NCBI GenBank assembly: GCA_035771175.1
Contig: CM069601.1
Span: 6,213,001 to 6,277,000, forward strand
DNA length: 64,000 nt
Direction of reading: 5' to 3'
Source of the DNA: Paratinospora sagittata
Lineage: Eukaryota; Streptophyta; Magnoliopsida; Ranunculales; Menispermaceae
Position 1 is the stretch's first letter, and each line of letters opens with the position of its first letter. Below, piece after piece: positions 1 through 9,942 of this stretch. The translations under genes were made by a program, and so were the position numbers. The notes below the pieces were generated by a model, which saw only the letters and a program-made list of their open reading frames with translations, had not been told where the DNA came from and did not search any database.

Positions 1-47
1 ATGCCATTCCCTGCGGGGTTGGTGGTCCGGGGCGCGGGGCCGCCACA
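1..47 (+). mobile_element. 3' end of the 5' LTR of Ty3/Gypsy element 1
   Basis: The first 47 bases match the end of the 3' LTR (6270-6316) at 46 of 47 positions; the only difference is C versus T at base 4. Both copies end in GCCACA, and a primer-binding site follows directly at 50. Only the LTR tip lies in the window; the rest is upstream. The near identity of the two ends suggests a fairly recent insertion, but 47 bases are too few to date it. Confidence 0.85.
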
Positions 48-49
48 GT

Positions 50-61
50 TGGTATCAGAGC
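50..61 (+). promoter_or_regulatory. Primer-binding site of Gypsy element 1 (initiator tRNA-Met type)
   Basis: TGGTATCAGAGC, two bases after the LTR end, is the standard plant retrotransposon primer-binding site. It is complementary to the 3' end of initiator methionine tRNA. It fixes the 5' LTR boundary at base 47 and the element as plus strand. Confidence 0.9.
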
Positions 62-273
62 CTGATTTTACTAGGTTTGGTTTATGTATTGGACTGAGAT
101 GACTTTGACCTAGGAATTGGGTGAGAGATTTAGGTGAATAAAAAGCTTAAAGGAACTAACTTAAAAGCCTTACTATCATATTTTCTGTGTGTATTATATG
201 ATATGGGTAGTTATGAGGCTTTGTTAATGTTTTAAATGTGTGATGGTTGCTCGTATTTCTACTTCTCAGTGTC

Positions 274-1470
274 ATGAGGAGGAGCGAGAGATTGGGACAG
301 CCACGCACAGGGCCATCCGATGATGACCAGTTAGGGAGGATGGAGGAGATCATTCAGGCACAGACTTCACAGATACAGGCCTTAGTCCAGCAGGTTGAGG
401 CTATTGCTCGACAGTCACCTCAAACAATACCTCAGGAGGCGGGCACTAGTGGGGCCGAGGCTAGTGGAGCTGCAGGGGCAGCAGGACCTCAAATGGCTGT
501 ACCTCAGCCTATGCCTACACCTGCTCCTATTGTTGTGGAGAACCCCACTGATCGGCGAATTAGACTGCTAGAGAAGTTCATGAAGCTAAAGCCTAAGGAA
601 TTCACTGGTGGGGTTGACTTGAAGAAGGCCGAAGATTGGCTGAAGAATGTCGAGAAGATCAGTCGCTCCTTAGAGCTGGATGAGGAGTCTCAGGTTCTAT
701 GTGCTGCTCACACACTGGAGAGTGATGCAGAGGACTGGTGGCTTTCAGTGTTGGATACACAGGGGGCAGTGAAGAGCTGGGACACCTTCAAACGGTTGTT
801 CTTACAGGCTTACGTTCCAGAGACTGAGAGACAAGCTAAACAACTCGAGTTTTTGAATCTCACACAGGGCACCATGTCAGTCAGGGAGTATGAGCTCAGA
901 TTTAGGCAGCTCGCAGTTTATGCCCCTGGGATAGTTCAGACGCCGAGTGACAAGATTATGAGGTTTTCTTTGAACTTAAGGCCTGCGATCCGACAGGCCT
1001 TGTCTGTGACGAAGATGACTGATTTTACCACAGTGGTCCAGAGGGCCAAACAATATGAGTTGGCTGAGCGGGTTGATGGTATGTCTACACAGACAGCTCC
1101 AGGTCAACAGACTTCACAAGCAGAGTCTGGGGGACAGTTCCAGACTCCGTGGAAGAAGGGAAGATGGGAAAAGAAGAGAAAATTTTTTGGAAGAGCACAG
1201 TTTGATGGTGCTCAGAGTAAGGCATCCCAGGTTCAGACTGGTATGATGGCCTCACCAGTGGTTTCCTCTCCTATCCCGATTCCTATTCAGGCGTCGAGTG
1301 CACCGAGACCCCCATTCCTACTGACTGCTGGCCGAGGCAGAGGCAGAGGCAGTGGCCGAGGAAGTTATGTGACGACATCTCAGACTGGGTCATTTGCGCC
1401 CAGGGCTCCATTCTTATGTTTTCAATGTGGGCAGGCTGGGCATTGGAGGTCCGAGTGTCCAAATTTTTAG
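274..1470 (+). CDS. gag: Gag polyprotein of Ty3/Gypsy element 1 (chromovirus, Tekay/Del-like)
   Basis: Capsid/nucleocapsid protein that packages the element RNA in the cytoplasm. The open frame extends upstream to 247, but the first in-frame ATG is at 274 (MRRSERLGQ), so I start there, giving about 398 residues. The centre (around 580-1050) has the retrotransposon gag fold signature, with the DAEDWW and YVPETERQAK stretches typical of plant Gypsy gag. A basic Gly/Arg-rich stretch (GRGRGRGSGRG) precedes one CCHC zinc knuckle, CFQCGQAGHWRSEC, just before the stop. The UAG at 1468-1470 is in the same frame as pol, so gag and pol would be one polyprotein but for this codon. Family assignment rests on gag-pol organisation and the remnant chromodomain. 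Confidence 0.85.
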   Translation: MRRSERLGQPRTGPSDDDQLGRMEEIIQAQTSQIQALVQQVEAIARQSPQTIPQEAGTSGAEASGAAGAAGPQMAVPQPMPTPAPIVVENPTDRRIRLLEKFMKLKPKEFTGGVDLKKAEDWLKNVEKISRSLELDEESQVLCAAHTLESDAEDWWLSVLDTQGAVKSWDTFKRLFLQAYVPETERQAKQLEFLNLTQGTMSVREYELRFRQLAVYAPGIVQTPSDKIMRFSLNLRPAIRQALSVTKMTDFTTVVQRAKQYELAERVDGMSTQTAPGQQTSQAESGGQFQTPWKKGRWEKKRKFFGRAQFDGAQSKASQVQTGMMASPVVSSPIPIPIQASSAPRPPFLLTAGRGRGRGSGRGSYVTTSQTGSFAPRAPFLCFQCGQAGHWRSECPNF

Positions 1471-1485
1471 AGAACTCAGGGATTT

Positions 1486-4400
1486 GTGCAGCAGTCCAGT
1501 GCCAGAGAGATAGCGAAGGCAGCTACTGAGCCAGACCCGACAGCATCCAGGACTTTGGTGGAAGGTACTCTTATTATTTGTGGTACTTCTATGCATGTAT
1601 TATTTGATGCTGGGTCTACATTATCATTCATATCTGGACGTATGGTAGATAGTTTGCATTTGACTCCCATTAGGGCTAGTACATGGTTAGTGGTGAGTAC
1701 TGTAGTTGGGGAGAGGATCTACCCGAACATGATCTGTAGCCAGTGTGTGGTTCAGATTGATGATGTTGAGATGCCTATTGACTTTCGAGTCCTAGAGTTT
1801 TTAGAGTTTGATGCAATTCTAGGGATGGATTGGCTCGCGGCTTATCATGCAGTTATCGACTATTTCACGAAGAGAATAATTTTTCAGATCCCCGGACACC
1901 CAGTGTTTACACTACAGGGTAGAGCTTCAGACCAGACAGTCACAAGGGGTAGATTTGTGACTGATGGAGATAGGGAGATTTTGGCTGGGTTAGTGCCTGA
2001 TGAGGAAGAGACTAGTGAGGTGGTACTTGAGGATATTGCCATTGTTAGGGACTTTACAGATGTGTTCCCTACGGATCTTCCAGGATTACCACCGAAGCGA
2101 GAGATCGATTTTATTATTGAACTAGTCCCTGGCACTAAGCCTATCTCCATGGCACCATATAGAATGGCGCCAGCCGAGTTGAGAGAATTGCAGAAACAGC
2201 TCGAGGAGTTATTGGCTAAGGGTTTTATTTGCCCGAGCGTGTCACCCTGGGGAGCTCCAGTTCTTTTTGTGAAAAAGAAAGATGGGAGCTTGCGGTTGTG
2301 CATCGACTATCGCCAATTGAACAGGATAACCATCAAGAACAAGTATCCTCTCCCAAGGATTGACGACTTGTTTGATCAGTTGAGGGGAGCGAGGTATTTT
2401 TCGAAGATTGATTTACGCTCCGGGTATCATCAACTGAGGATCAGGGATGAGGATGTGCCTAAGACAACATTCAGAACCCGCTATGGACATTATGAGTTCG
2501 TCGTGATGCCATTTGGTGTGACTAATGCACCGGCGATGTTCATGGACCTGATGCAGAGGGTCTTTAGGCAGTATCTGGATAAGTTTGTCATCGTCTTCAT
2601 TGATGACATATTGGTGTATTCCAAGACTCAAGCCGAGCATGAAGAACACCTTAGAGTGACCTTGCAAACTCTGAGAGAGCATAGGCTATATGCAAAGCTG
2701 AGCAAGTGCGAGTTTTGGATCACCGAAGTGAAGTTCTTAGGTCATGTGGTAAGTTCTGAGGGGATTTCAGTTGATCCGTCTAAGGTTGAAGCCATTATCA
2801 GTTGGCCTAGGCCTACCACAGTGACCGAGGTCAGAAGCTTTCTTGGGTTAGCTGGTTACTATAGGAGATTCGTTCAGGGATTCTCTAAGATAGCTACGCC
2901 TATGACTAGGCTCACCCAGAAAGATGTGTCCTTTGTATGGACCGAGGAGTGTGAGAATGCCTTTTTAGAGCTGAAGAAAAGATTGACATCTACGCCAGTG
3001 TTAATTTTGCCAGAGCCTGATCAGGAGTTGGTTATCTATACTGATGCCTCTCGCATCGGCTTAGGTTGCGTATTGATGCAGAAGGATAGGGTCATTGCTT
3101 ATGCATCGAGGCAGTTGAAGGTGCATGAAAAGAACTACCCTGTTCATGACTTAGAACTGGCCGCAGTGGTTTTTGCTTTGAAGATTTGGAGGCATTATCT
3201 CTATGGTGAGAGATTCACTCTGTATTCTGACCATAAGAGCCTCAAGTACTTGTTCTCTCAGAAGGAATTGAACATGAGGCAGAGAAGGTGGTTAGAGCTC
3301 CTCAAAGACTATGATTTTACATTGGAATACCACCCAGGTAAAGCCAATGTAGTGGCTGATGCGTTAAGCAGGAAGCGGGTAGAGACAGTTATGGTAGCAC
3401 GCCAGATGTCTCATGAGTGGAGACTACTTGAGGCGGCTACGGTTATGAGTATATGTGCTACTCCTTCAGATCAGATTGTGATATGTGCTCAAATGAGAGC
3501 TCAACCTACACAAGTTCAGGAGGTAATTGACCAACAGAGACTTGACGTTGATTATGGGATATACAAGTCTTGGGCTGAGAGCAGTAATTTTACTGATTGG
3601 CACTTGTCATCTGATGGTGCCTTGAGATTTAGGGGACGTTTATGGGTTCCCGCAGATCCACGACTTAGACAGAGTATTCTCCAAGAGGCTCACAGATCTC
3701 ATTATGCTATTCATCCTGGCGGAACCAAGATGTATCATGATATGAAAAGAATGTATTGGTGGCCCGACATGAAGAGAGAAATAGCTCAGTTCATTCAGAG
3801 GTGTGAGATCTGTCAAAGAGTCAAAGCTGAGCATCAGAGGCCAGGAGGGCAGATGCAACCGCTTGCCATTCCTGAGTGGAAATGGGAGCACGTCACTATG
3901 GACTTTATTGTGGGATTACCCAACACCCCGAGAAGACATAATGCTGTTTGGGTTATTATTGATCGCTTGACCAAGTCCGCTCACTTTCTACCGGTGAACA
4001 CTAGGGATTCTATGGACAAGCTGAGCAGACTCTATATGCGGGAGATAGTCAGATTACATGGAGTGCCAGTTTCGATTGTGTCAGATAGGGATCCGAGGTT
4101 TACATCGGCATTCTGGCAGGGGTTGCAGAGGCAGCTCGGCACTAGACTAGATCTCAGTACCGCTTTTCACCCCCAGACGGATGGCCAGTCTGAGAGGTTG
4201 ATATCGATTTTAGAGGATATGCTTCGAGCTTGTGTCCTTGAGTCCAGTGGTAACTGGGAGGAGTACATACATCTGTGTGAGTTCGCGTACAACAACAGCT
4301 ATCAGTCCAGTATTGGCATGGCTCCTTTTGAGGCATTGTATGGTCGACCCTGTAGATCTCCGATCTGTTGGACGGAGGTAGGGGATGTTGCGGTGATGGG

Positions 4401-4818
4401 ACCAGAGTTTGTACAAGAACACACAGAGAAGATTAAGAGGATCAAGCATAATATGAAGGTAGCCCAAGACAGGCAGAAGAGTTACACCGATGCCAAGCGG
4501 AAGACCATAGAGTTCGAGGTGGGTAACCAAGTTTTATTGAAGGTCTCACCTCAGAAGGGCCAAACTAGATTTGGGATAAAAGGCAAGCTCGCTCCGAGAT
4601 TTATTGGGCCGTTCGAGGTTTTAGAACGAATTGGCCCCGTCGCTTACCGATTAGCCTTGCCACCTCAGTTAGCAGCTGTCCACAATGTCTTTCATGTATC
4701 AATGTTGAGAGTGTACAAGAGTGATTTTGATCACGTCTTGGACTGGAGAAACATTGAACTGAGGCAGGATGGGACTTATGATGAGGAACCTATTCAGATA
4801 CTTGACCGGAAGGTCTAG
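1486..4818 (+). CDS. pol: Pol polyprotein of Ty3/Gypsy element 1 (PR-RT-RNase H-IN-partial chromodomain)
   Basis: About 1110 residues, all in one open frame in phase with gag. Domains in order: aspartic protease with VLFDAGST (catalytic Asp near residue 41); reverse transcriptase with the [10 protein letters not shown] active site near 370; RNase H with YTDAS near 518; integrase with an HHCC zinc finger (HPGG...CEIC, about 742-770); and a DDE core with Asp in MDFIVGLP (about 804), Asp in SDRDPRF (about 866) and Glu in DGQSER (about 900). The C-terminus has [21 protein letters not shown] and the start of a chromodomain ([10 protein letters not shown]), then UAG at 4816. No catalytic residue is visibly lost. 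The order RT-RNase H-IN marks Ty3/Gypsy rather than Copia. The frame's first ATG-like codon may not be used; translation presumably enters from gag. Confidence 0.9.
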   Translation: MQQSSAREIAKAATEPDPTASRTLVEGTLIICGTSMHVLFDAGSTLSFISGRMVDSLHLTPIRASTWLVVSTVVGERIYPNMICSQCVVQIDDVEMPIDFRVLEFLEFDAILGMDWLAAYHAVIDYFTKRIIFQIPGHPVFTLQGRASDQTVTRGRFVTDGDREILAGLVPDEEETSEVVLEDIAIVRDFTDVFPTDLPGLPPKREIDFIIELVPGTKPISMAPYRMAPAELRELQKQLEELLAKGFICPSVSPWGAPVLFVKKKDGSLRLCIDYRQLNRITIKNKYPLPRIDDLFDQLRGARYFSKIDLRSGYHQLRIRDEDVPKTTFRTRYGHYEFVVMPFGVTNAPAMFMDLMQRVFRQYLDKFVIVFIDDILVYSKTQAEHEEHLRVTLQTLREHRLYAKLSKCEFWITEVKFLGHVVSSEGISVDPSKVEAIISWPRPTTVTEVRSFLGLAGYYRRFVQGFSKIATPMTRLTQKDVSFVWTEECENAFLELKKRLTSTPVLILPEPDQELVIYTDASRIGLGCVLMQKDRVIAYASRQLKVHEKNYPVHDLELAAVVFALKIWRHYLYGERFTLYSDHKSLKYLFSQKELNMRQRRWLELLKDYDFTLEYHPGKANVVADALSRKRVETVMVARQMSHEWRLLEAATVMSICATPSDQIVICAQMRAQPTQVQEVIDQQRLDVDYGIYKSWAESSNFTDWHLSSDGALRFRGRLWVPADPRLRQSILQEAHRSHYAIHPGGTKMYHDMKRMYWWPDMKREIAQFIQRCEICQRVKAEHQRPGGQMQPLAIPEWKWEHVTMDFIVGLPNTPRRHNAVWVIIDRLTKSAHFLPVNTRDSMDKLSRLYMREIVRLHGVPVSIVSDRDPRFTSAFWQGLQRQLGTRLDLSTAFHPQTDGQSERLISILEDMLRACVLESSGNWEEYIHLCEFAYNNSYQSSIGMAPFEALYGRPCRSPICWTEVGDVAVMGPEFVQEHTEKIKRIKHNMKVAQDRQKSYTDAKRKTIEFEVGNQVLLKVSPQKGQTRFGIKGKLAPRFIGPFEVLERIGPVAYRLALPPQLAAVHNVFHVSMLRVYKSDFDHVLDWRNIELRQDGTYDEEPIQILDRKV

Positions 4819-4851
4819 AGGTTACGTAACCGCGAGATTCCGATGGTTAAG
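4819..4851 (+). pseudogene. Residual chromodomain codons after an in-frame UAG
   Basis: Read in the pol frame past the UAG at 4816-4818, the next codons give RLRNREIPMVKV, the usual continuation of a Tekay-type chromodomain. Homology then stops abruptly and non-coding LTR-like sequence begins. The UAG fits a single C-to-T change from CAG. The rest of the chromodomain, the 3' untranslated region and the polypurine tract are absent. Confidence 0.65.
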
Positions 4852-6316
4852 GTAAGTATGGAAAATTTCATATTTTAGGGCTTTTGATGCTTTTGGCCTA
4901 GAATCATTGAATTGATGCAACTTATGTTTAATTAAGCATGATTAGGGTTGATTATGCTACTGATTTGGTGGTTGTGACCATACCATGGGTTAGGCCTACT
5001 TGTGATCAAGTGACCCAATTTGGGCATATTTATGCCTAAAGGAATTAAAAATCAGTATTTTTGATTCATAGAATGGTTTATGAATGAGAACTATGCATTA
5101 GAGGCCTAAGTCATGTGATTTGAGTTGAATGATGGGATTAGATGGGATTTAGGCCTATTGTTTATATGTGGGTTGATTTAGGGTTGATGTGTAATGTCTA
5201 CGTGATTGAGCATAGAAATTGATGAATGTTTCAGGATCTTGATTGGGTTGATTCGGTTTGGTGATCGTGTGTGGTTAAGTACACTCGCGAGGCTTGGTTG
5301 TGAGTAGACTTCACTTATGATTATATCATTTATGTCATCGTATCACTTATATATATTGTATGTTGAAAGCATGAATGTGTTCTAATATTTTAACTGATGC
5401 ATTGATTGAGAAAACCTTATGACTTTGGTTGGGCCCATCTATCTGGCTAATAGGGGGACTTGACCTTGTCATAGGAGGGTTTTAAGAAGGAAATGGTTGG
5501 GGTCAACGGCACGGTGAAATAGACGTGTACTAGTAACCCAAATAAACATGATTGGGATCAACGGTACGGTGAAATAGACGTGCACTAGTAACCCAATGCA
5601 TGTGGAATGTGGATCCAAATTGATAAACTTTTACTTGCATCGAACTTATTATAAATGTTTGGTATCTATATGTTATGAGTTTTAATCATGCTACACAATT
5701 GACATGCATACATGATATTTATTGATGAGTATTGATAACATATTTGAATTCTATTCACTGGGCACCGTTGGCTCACCCTCATTTTCCTCTTTCAGGTCCT
5801 TCTGTCCCGAATAAGGGCAAAGGGGTAGTTATATCTTGAGGGCCTTGCCTGCGAGAGAATCCCAAAGCCTCGATGTGAGTTGAGAGGCATTTTGATTGCA
5901 TTGTGTTTTAAATTATGAAATATTATATTTTGGATTATGTAATTATAATACTTACCACATTGTAGTATGGGTGAGTTGGGATTTGTTAGATAGACCATGT
6001 GGGCATATGACGGTTTTTATTTGTACCCACAATTTTGGACTTTATGTGTATGTCATTTTTAATGGACCGTAGGGATTATGATTTTATTTATGGTTCATTT
6101 TTATGGATTATCTATTGTCTTGGATGATTAATACGGTGGGTGATTTTGTTTAGTACCTTTTGATATTATGTCGTTGTTTGAGATAAGGCTCGTAGGGTCT
6201 CAACCACCTCACGGGAGTTGAGGAGTGGTCAGAGATGCCTACGCCGGGCGTCCCGCCCCGGCATTCCGCATGTCATTCCCTGCGGGGTTGGTGGTCCGGG
6301 GCGCGGGGCCGCCACA
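4852..6316 (+). mobile_element. 3' LTR of Gypsy element 1, apparently lacking its 5' part
   Basis: It ends with the same 47 bases that precede the primer-binding site at the window start. It is homologous, in reverse orientation, to much of the 2.9-kb LTR at 29030-31915. Shared landmarks are GGGCTTTTGATGC near 4878, a TTCACTG...GCTCACC...TTTCAGG block near 5755-5800, and the CA end. In the 2.9-kb relative, roughly another 1.1 kb lies before the point where this copy begins. I infer that a deletion joined the chromodomain to mid-LTR. No plausible TG start or polypurine tract is seen. Confidence 0.7.
5497..5595 (+). repeat. Two-copy tandem repeat (55-bp period) inside the 3' LTR
   Basis: A TCAACGGcACGGTGAAATAG block followed by ACTAGTAACCCAA occurs twice, 55 bases apart (5503 and 5558), with a few substitutions. 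Duplications of this kind are common in LTR U3 regions. Confidence 0.8.
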
Positions 6317-6950
6317 CTGACAGTCCAGGGAGTGTTTTCCAACCTTCTTAGCGGATTTTCATTCACGTTGGGTCAAAACCCCAATTTTTGAAAACGCCGA
6401 AAAACGGCTCCCATAGCTAAAATTACTCCGCTAAAATCGTTACATCTAGCTTAGATAGTAATTTCACGAAGAAATAGAGTGAAAATCACTTCCCGTGGGT
6501 CCTGATTTTGCGCGAATCCCGCGCTTCCCTTTTTTCTTCTTCTCCTTCTTCTCTCTGCCCGGTTCTTCCCTTTCTCTCGGTTCTTCTTTCTCTCTTTTTT
6601 TTTCATTTCGTCTTCAGCGACTTCTTTTCTTCTTTTTTTTGTCTTCTTTCCATATGAGTACTGTTCACGGTACTGTATGGTGAACAGTACCCGCAAATGA
6701 ACAGTAATGTATTTTTATTTTTATTTTCTTACTTCATTCCTCATCTTCTTCTATACACTCAATCCACATGAGACATACACGTGTTATAAATCGAGTTCTA
6801 TTTAAAATCGCATTCCGAACTCACTTTTGACATTTTCAAGTTCATTTGACACATATATACATGGCTTTAAAGGTACTTATATGTGTATTATACTCGTCAG
6901 TGTACGTATAAATTAACCAAATTCATTGATTAAAAGCACGGGGTGTTACA
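6317..6950 (-). mobile_element. LTR fragment of a related Gypsy family, minus orientation
   Basis: It begins exactly where the 3' LTR of element 1 ends. It finishes GGGGTGTTACA, the reverse complement of the common plant Gypsy LTR start TGTAACACCCC. It has a long pyrimidine tract (about 6527-6650) followed by AT-rich sequence, the same arrangement as the start of the minus-strand LTR at 29030-31915. Element 1 probably inserted into this LTR, leaving the other half upstream of the window. The open frames through the pyrimidine tract are low complexity. Confidence 0.5.
6658..6690. repeat. Perfect inverted repeat (11-bp stem, 11-base loop)
   Basis: GTACTGTTCAC at 6658-6668 and GTGAACAGTAC at 6680-6690 are exact reverse complements. 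A further partial copy (GAACAGTA) follows near 6699. It lies in the LTR fragment; no function is evident. Confidence 0.75.
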
Positions 6951-7530
6951 ATATCGGATTTGAGTGCTTCTAGAAGGCACGGTCAGCCTGGTCCGTACTC
7001 ACCGAGAGAACCTTGCACGAAGCGATCTTATCTTAGGTATCCCTACCGAGGACGACCTGGTTGTAGTTGACCTGGCTAGGACCGATCTTGGAGGAGGATT
7101 GCTTGATTTCTTTTGTGCTGACTGGACTTTGAAAGAGTTGGAGTCGTGTTCCTTGTTTTTCGCCTTCAGAGAATGGCGAAGACCTCCTATGGGAAGAAAT
7201 CTTTGTTTTGATCTGTTGAGATGCTTGCTACTACTTTTTGCGAATTTCGGTAGGGTATTAATACTTCGACAGTGGCTTCTTTCATCTTTTCGAACCTTTG
7301 GGATTCGTTGAGGTGGCGACGGAAGAGCTGGATGCAATCCTTCGTTTTGCTTCAACACTAGTTGAGAGATTTTTTATACTTTTTTCTCAATATTACTAAT
7401 TCTTTTTTGGAGGTCTCCCTCTCCCTCGTTGGGGCCTTAGGAGGCTCCGGTAAAACCGGGAGCTCTTCTAGATACGAGGGATTTGCCTCTTGACTCATTG
7501 TTGGAAAACTTTTATTGGCTTGATAAGTCG
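6951..7530 (-). pseudogene. 5' gag-region remnant of a minus-strand Gypsy element (element 2)
   Basis: On the minus strand, just after the primer-binding-like site at 7533-7551, an ATG at about 7497 opens a frame beginning MSQEANPSYLEELP, which stops at 7358. A second minus-strand frame of 119 codons (7358-6999) follows, rich in Ser, Lys and Arg. I do not recognise a conserved domain. Position next to an LTR and primer site suggests the start of gag. The region ends abruptly at the LTR fragment at 6950, which presumably inserted here. Confidence 0.4.
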
Positions 7531-7532
7531 TG

Positions 7533-7551
7533 CCCACAGACAACGCCAAAT
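7533..7551 (-). promoter_or_regulatory. Probable primer-binding site of Gypsy element 2
   Basis: On the minus strand the bases just outside the LTR read TTTGGCGTTGTCTGTGGG. This resembles the TTGGCGCCGTTG-type primer sites of Tat/Athila-class plant Gypsy elements. It supports both the LTR boundary at 7554 and minus orientation. Confidence 0.5.
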
Positions 7552-8035
7552 GTTGATGCAAAATCTGACCAACACCAAGTAGATGAACACGTGTAGGAGA
7601 TGATCGTATCTGGAAGTATCCGGTTCCAGCAAAGGTTTATCAGCTTAATCTGAGAAGAAGAGAGAAAGCAATATGGTTATCGTAAAGAACACTGGTGTGG
7701 TGTCGTCCAAAGACTCTCTGATGCCTAAGTTAGAGCTTGTTCAAGACTATAGCATTAACTCTTGTAAAAAGTTGTTCGTACCTTATGGTGAGGGTAGTAG
7801 GTCTTATTTATAGAGGAGATCCTCTGGCCGAAATGGCTAGTTGCCCAGTAGGCATGGTGCCACGTGACATTTCGTCGTTGGTTGAGATGAGCTCATTTAA
7901 TCTGAGTTGTTCTTGGAGAAGGAATCTCATCCTCTTCGGGATGATCCCTATCTTCCGGGTTTATCTCGGAATAGGAATCTTATCTCATCTCAGATGATTC
8001 CTATTTTCTTGATTTTTCTCAGAGGAAAAGTCTTA

Positions 8036-8078
8036 TCCCGTCTCTATGTCAAAGTCCGTATTTGATACGTGCACAACT
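8036..8078. repeat. 43-bp direct repeat, left copy
   Basis: TCCCGTCTCTATGTC... to ...GATACGTGCACAACT. It matches 9294-9336 at 41 of 43 positions, with no gap. The pair brackets 1.2 kb of sequence unlike the surrounding LTR. Confidence 0.9.
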
Positions 8079-8460
8079 GATATGAACTCCACCAACAATT
8101 GTGATGAAACCCAATAACAATGATGGATTAAAACCCCAAGATCATGTAAACAAGATTGGTTGAGCCTTGACCCGTCACCTAACCAGATGAAAACCAAGAC
8201 TACGAAGGATTGAAAACGCCACACCAAGATTCAACAATCAAGGTGATAAGTTTGGTTGCTTGAACGCCACAAGATTAACTTGATAACTTCAAAGAGTTCT
8301 TTTAAGAACAAAGAGAACACAAGACCTCACAAGATTAACTTGATCTGAAAACATAATCTACCATTCAAATTCGAGCTACCACTCTATATATACTTGGAAC
8401 AACCCTCCAAGAATAGGAAAAGACATAACTAAATTTAAAACAACACAAACATCAACATAA

Positions 8461-8900
8461 ACAAGTCCCCACATTTTTAGTCCTCTTGGACTTCTAAAGA
8501 ACAAGTCCCCACGTTTTTAGGCCTATTGGACTTCTAAAGGACAAGTCCCCACGTTTTTAGGCCTCTTGGAATTCTAAAGGACAAGTTCCCACATTTTTAG
8601 GCCTCTTGGACTTCTAAAGGACAAGTCCCCATGTTTTTAGGCCTCTTGGAATTCTCAAGGATAAGTCCCCACATTTTTAGGCCTCTTGGACTTCTAAAGG
8701 ACAAGTCCCCATGTTTTTAGGCCTCTTGGTCTTCTAAAGGACAAGTCCTCATGTTTTTAGGCCTCTTGGACTTCTAAAGAACAAGTCCCCATATTTTTAG
8801 GCCTCTTGGACTTCTAAAGGACAAGTCCCCATGTTTTTAGGCCTCTTGGACTTCTAAAGAACAAGTCTCCACGTTTTTAGGCCTCTTGGACTTCTAAAGG
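8461..8900. repeat. Eleven perfectly phased 40-bp tandem repeats
   Basis: The unit begins ACAAGTCCCCACGTTTTTAG and continues GCCTCTTGGACTTCTAAAGG. Units start at 8461, 8501 and every 40 bases to 8861; all eleven are exactly 40 bases, with only scattered substitutions (ACG/ATG/ACA, GGAC/GGAA). The repeats abut one another without unique spacers. Similar arrays are common near the 3' ends of plant Gypsy elements. Confidence 0.97.
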
Positions 8901-9042
8901 TAACCAAAATAGCTAATTAACTAAGTTCAATGTATTTAAAACATAACCAGCCAAGACCAAGTTTATTCCCCTATTTAGTATCCTTGAAACTCAACAAACT
9001 CACGCCTTTTGATGGTCAGTCAATGCTGGCACGTTTTGTGTG

Positions 9043-9212
9043 CTAATTAGCTTCTTCAATTGCTTTGATGATATGGACTAAGCCTTGATTATTATTTGAG
9101 CTCATCTTGGTCTTTTTAGAATCAGTCCAATTCTCTTGGATTAGCCCATTTAGCGCTTCCTTGAAATGTTTGGCTTTAAGTCTTGTAATTGGACCACTTG
9201 GAAGTGACAAAG
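9043..9212 (-). pseudogene. C-terminal tail of a Gypsy polyprotein (remnant)
   Basis: The minus strand encodes LPSGPITRLKAKHFKEALNG followed by LIQENWTD, ending at a TAG (9043-9045). A GPITR-x-KAK motif near the C-terminus is typical of plant Gypsy polyproteins. The reading frame breaks immediately upstream. The 40-bp array lies 3' of this stop in the element's orientation, as in a Gypsy 3' untranslated region. Confidence 0.6.
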
Positions 9213-9293
9213 GGTCTTGTGCATATTCAGCTCCATTCCCAAGTGTATGATCAACTTGTCCAGCTCCTTGGTTTGCATCATTTGTTGCTTGGT

Positions 9294-9336
9294 TCCCGTC
9301 TCTATGTCGAAGTCTGTATTTGATACGTGCACAACT
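9294..9336. repeat. 43-bp direct repeat, right copy
   Basis: Partner of 8036-8078, differing at two positions. The LTR of element 2 resumes after it. Confidence 0.9.
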
Positions 9337-9780
9337 ATCTCGGATTTCTCGGGTTATGACATTCTAGGAAGGACTTTCTTATCTTCTCTACCTTGTCTGA
9401 AATCATCAACTCGGCTCAAGGCCAAGCTATCAGTGATAACCAGCTTGTCTCAAGACTGAGCTGCCAGTGATGAGCTTAATTTGGCCGAGCTAACGATGTC
9501 AATGGGTTTTCCGGATTTTCGTAAAAGTCGCCATGTTAGGTTAGCTCGGTCAGTTTTCTACGGTCGAGGTAAATATGATTCAGCCGAGCTGACCTAGCGG
9601 TTTTTCAATTTACGCGATTTTTACCTTGCCACCTCGACTCGTCGACCTCTACACATGGCTCATGCTTTCTATATCGCCGGCTCATCTTTTCTGGTGTCCA
9701 GGTCGACTACTATTTGAGCTGACCACCCAACAATTCTTATGTTTAAATTGCTTGAATCATGTATTGATGTATAACTGAAA

Positions 9781-9942
9781 AATATTAATCTGACTACAAT
9801 AAATGAAACTACAAGTACAACTACATATGCATTTTCATTGAATTTGCATGTGTTACATATCTAAGGTATGTAATAAATGATCTATGAACATGCATGTGTA
9901 GTTGTATTTAAAATTTTATTTTATTGTAGTTAAATTAACATT
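9781..9942. mobile_element. MITE, family A, copy 1 (162 bp)
   Basis: Terminal inverted repeats AATATTAATCTGACTACAA and TTGTAGTTAAATTAACATT (9924-9942). It is the same family and length as 24782-24944, whose 19-bp termini are still perfect. There is no coding capacity. Confidence 0.75.

Larger units (their letters stand above)
7554..9732 (-). mobile_element. 5' LTR of minus-strand Gypsy element 2, with an internal 1.2-kb insertion
   Basis: On the minus strand it starts TGTTGGGTGGTC (from 9732) and ends GCATCA (7554), next to a primer-binding-like site. A minus-strand TATAAATA box lies near 7805 (TATTTATA on plus). A degenerate relative in the same orientation is at about 25170-25660; the two share the TGGTGyCGwCCAAAGAC block and the TATTTATA block. 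The stretch 8079-9293 looks foreign: it is bracketed by a 43-bp direct repeat and holds a 40-bp tandem array and a Gypsy pol tail. Confidence 0.55.

Noticed and set aside
6495..6696. Frames on both strands with poly-Phe or Lys/Arg-rich products
   Set aside because: Low-complexity translation of the pyrimidine tract in an LTR fragment.
8461..8900. A regular short repeat that could suggest a CRISPR-like array
   Set aside because: The 40-bp units abut directly without variable spacers, and the context is a plant retrotransposon.
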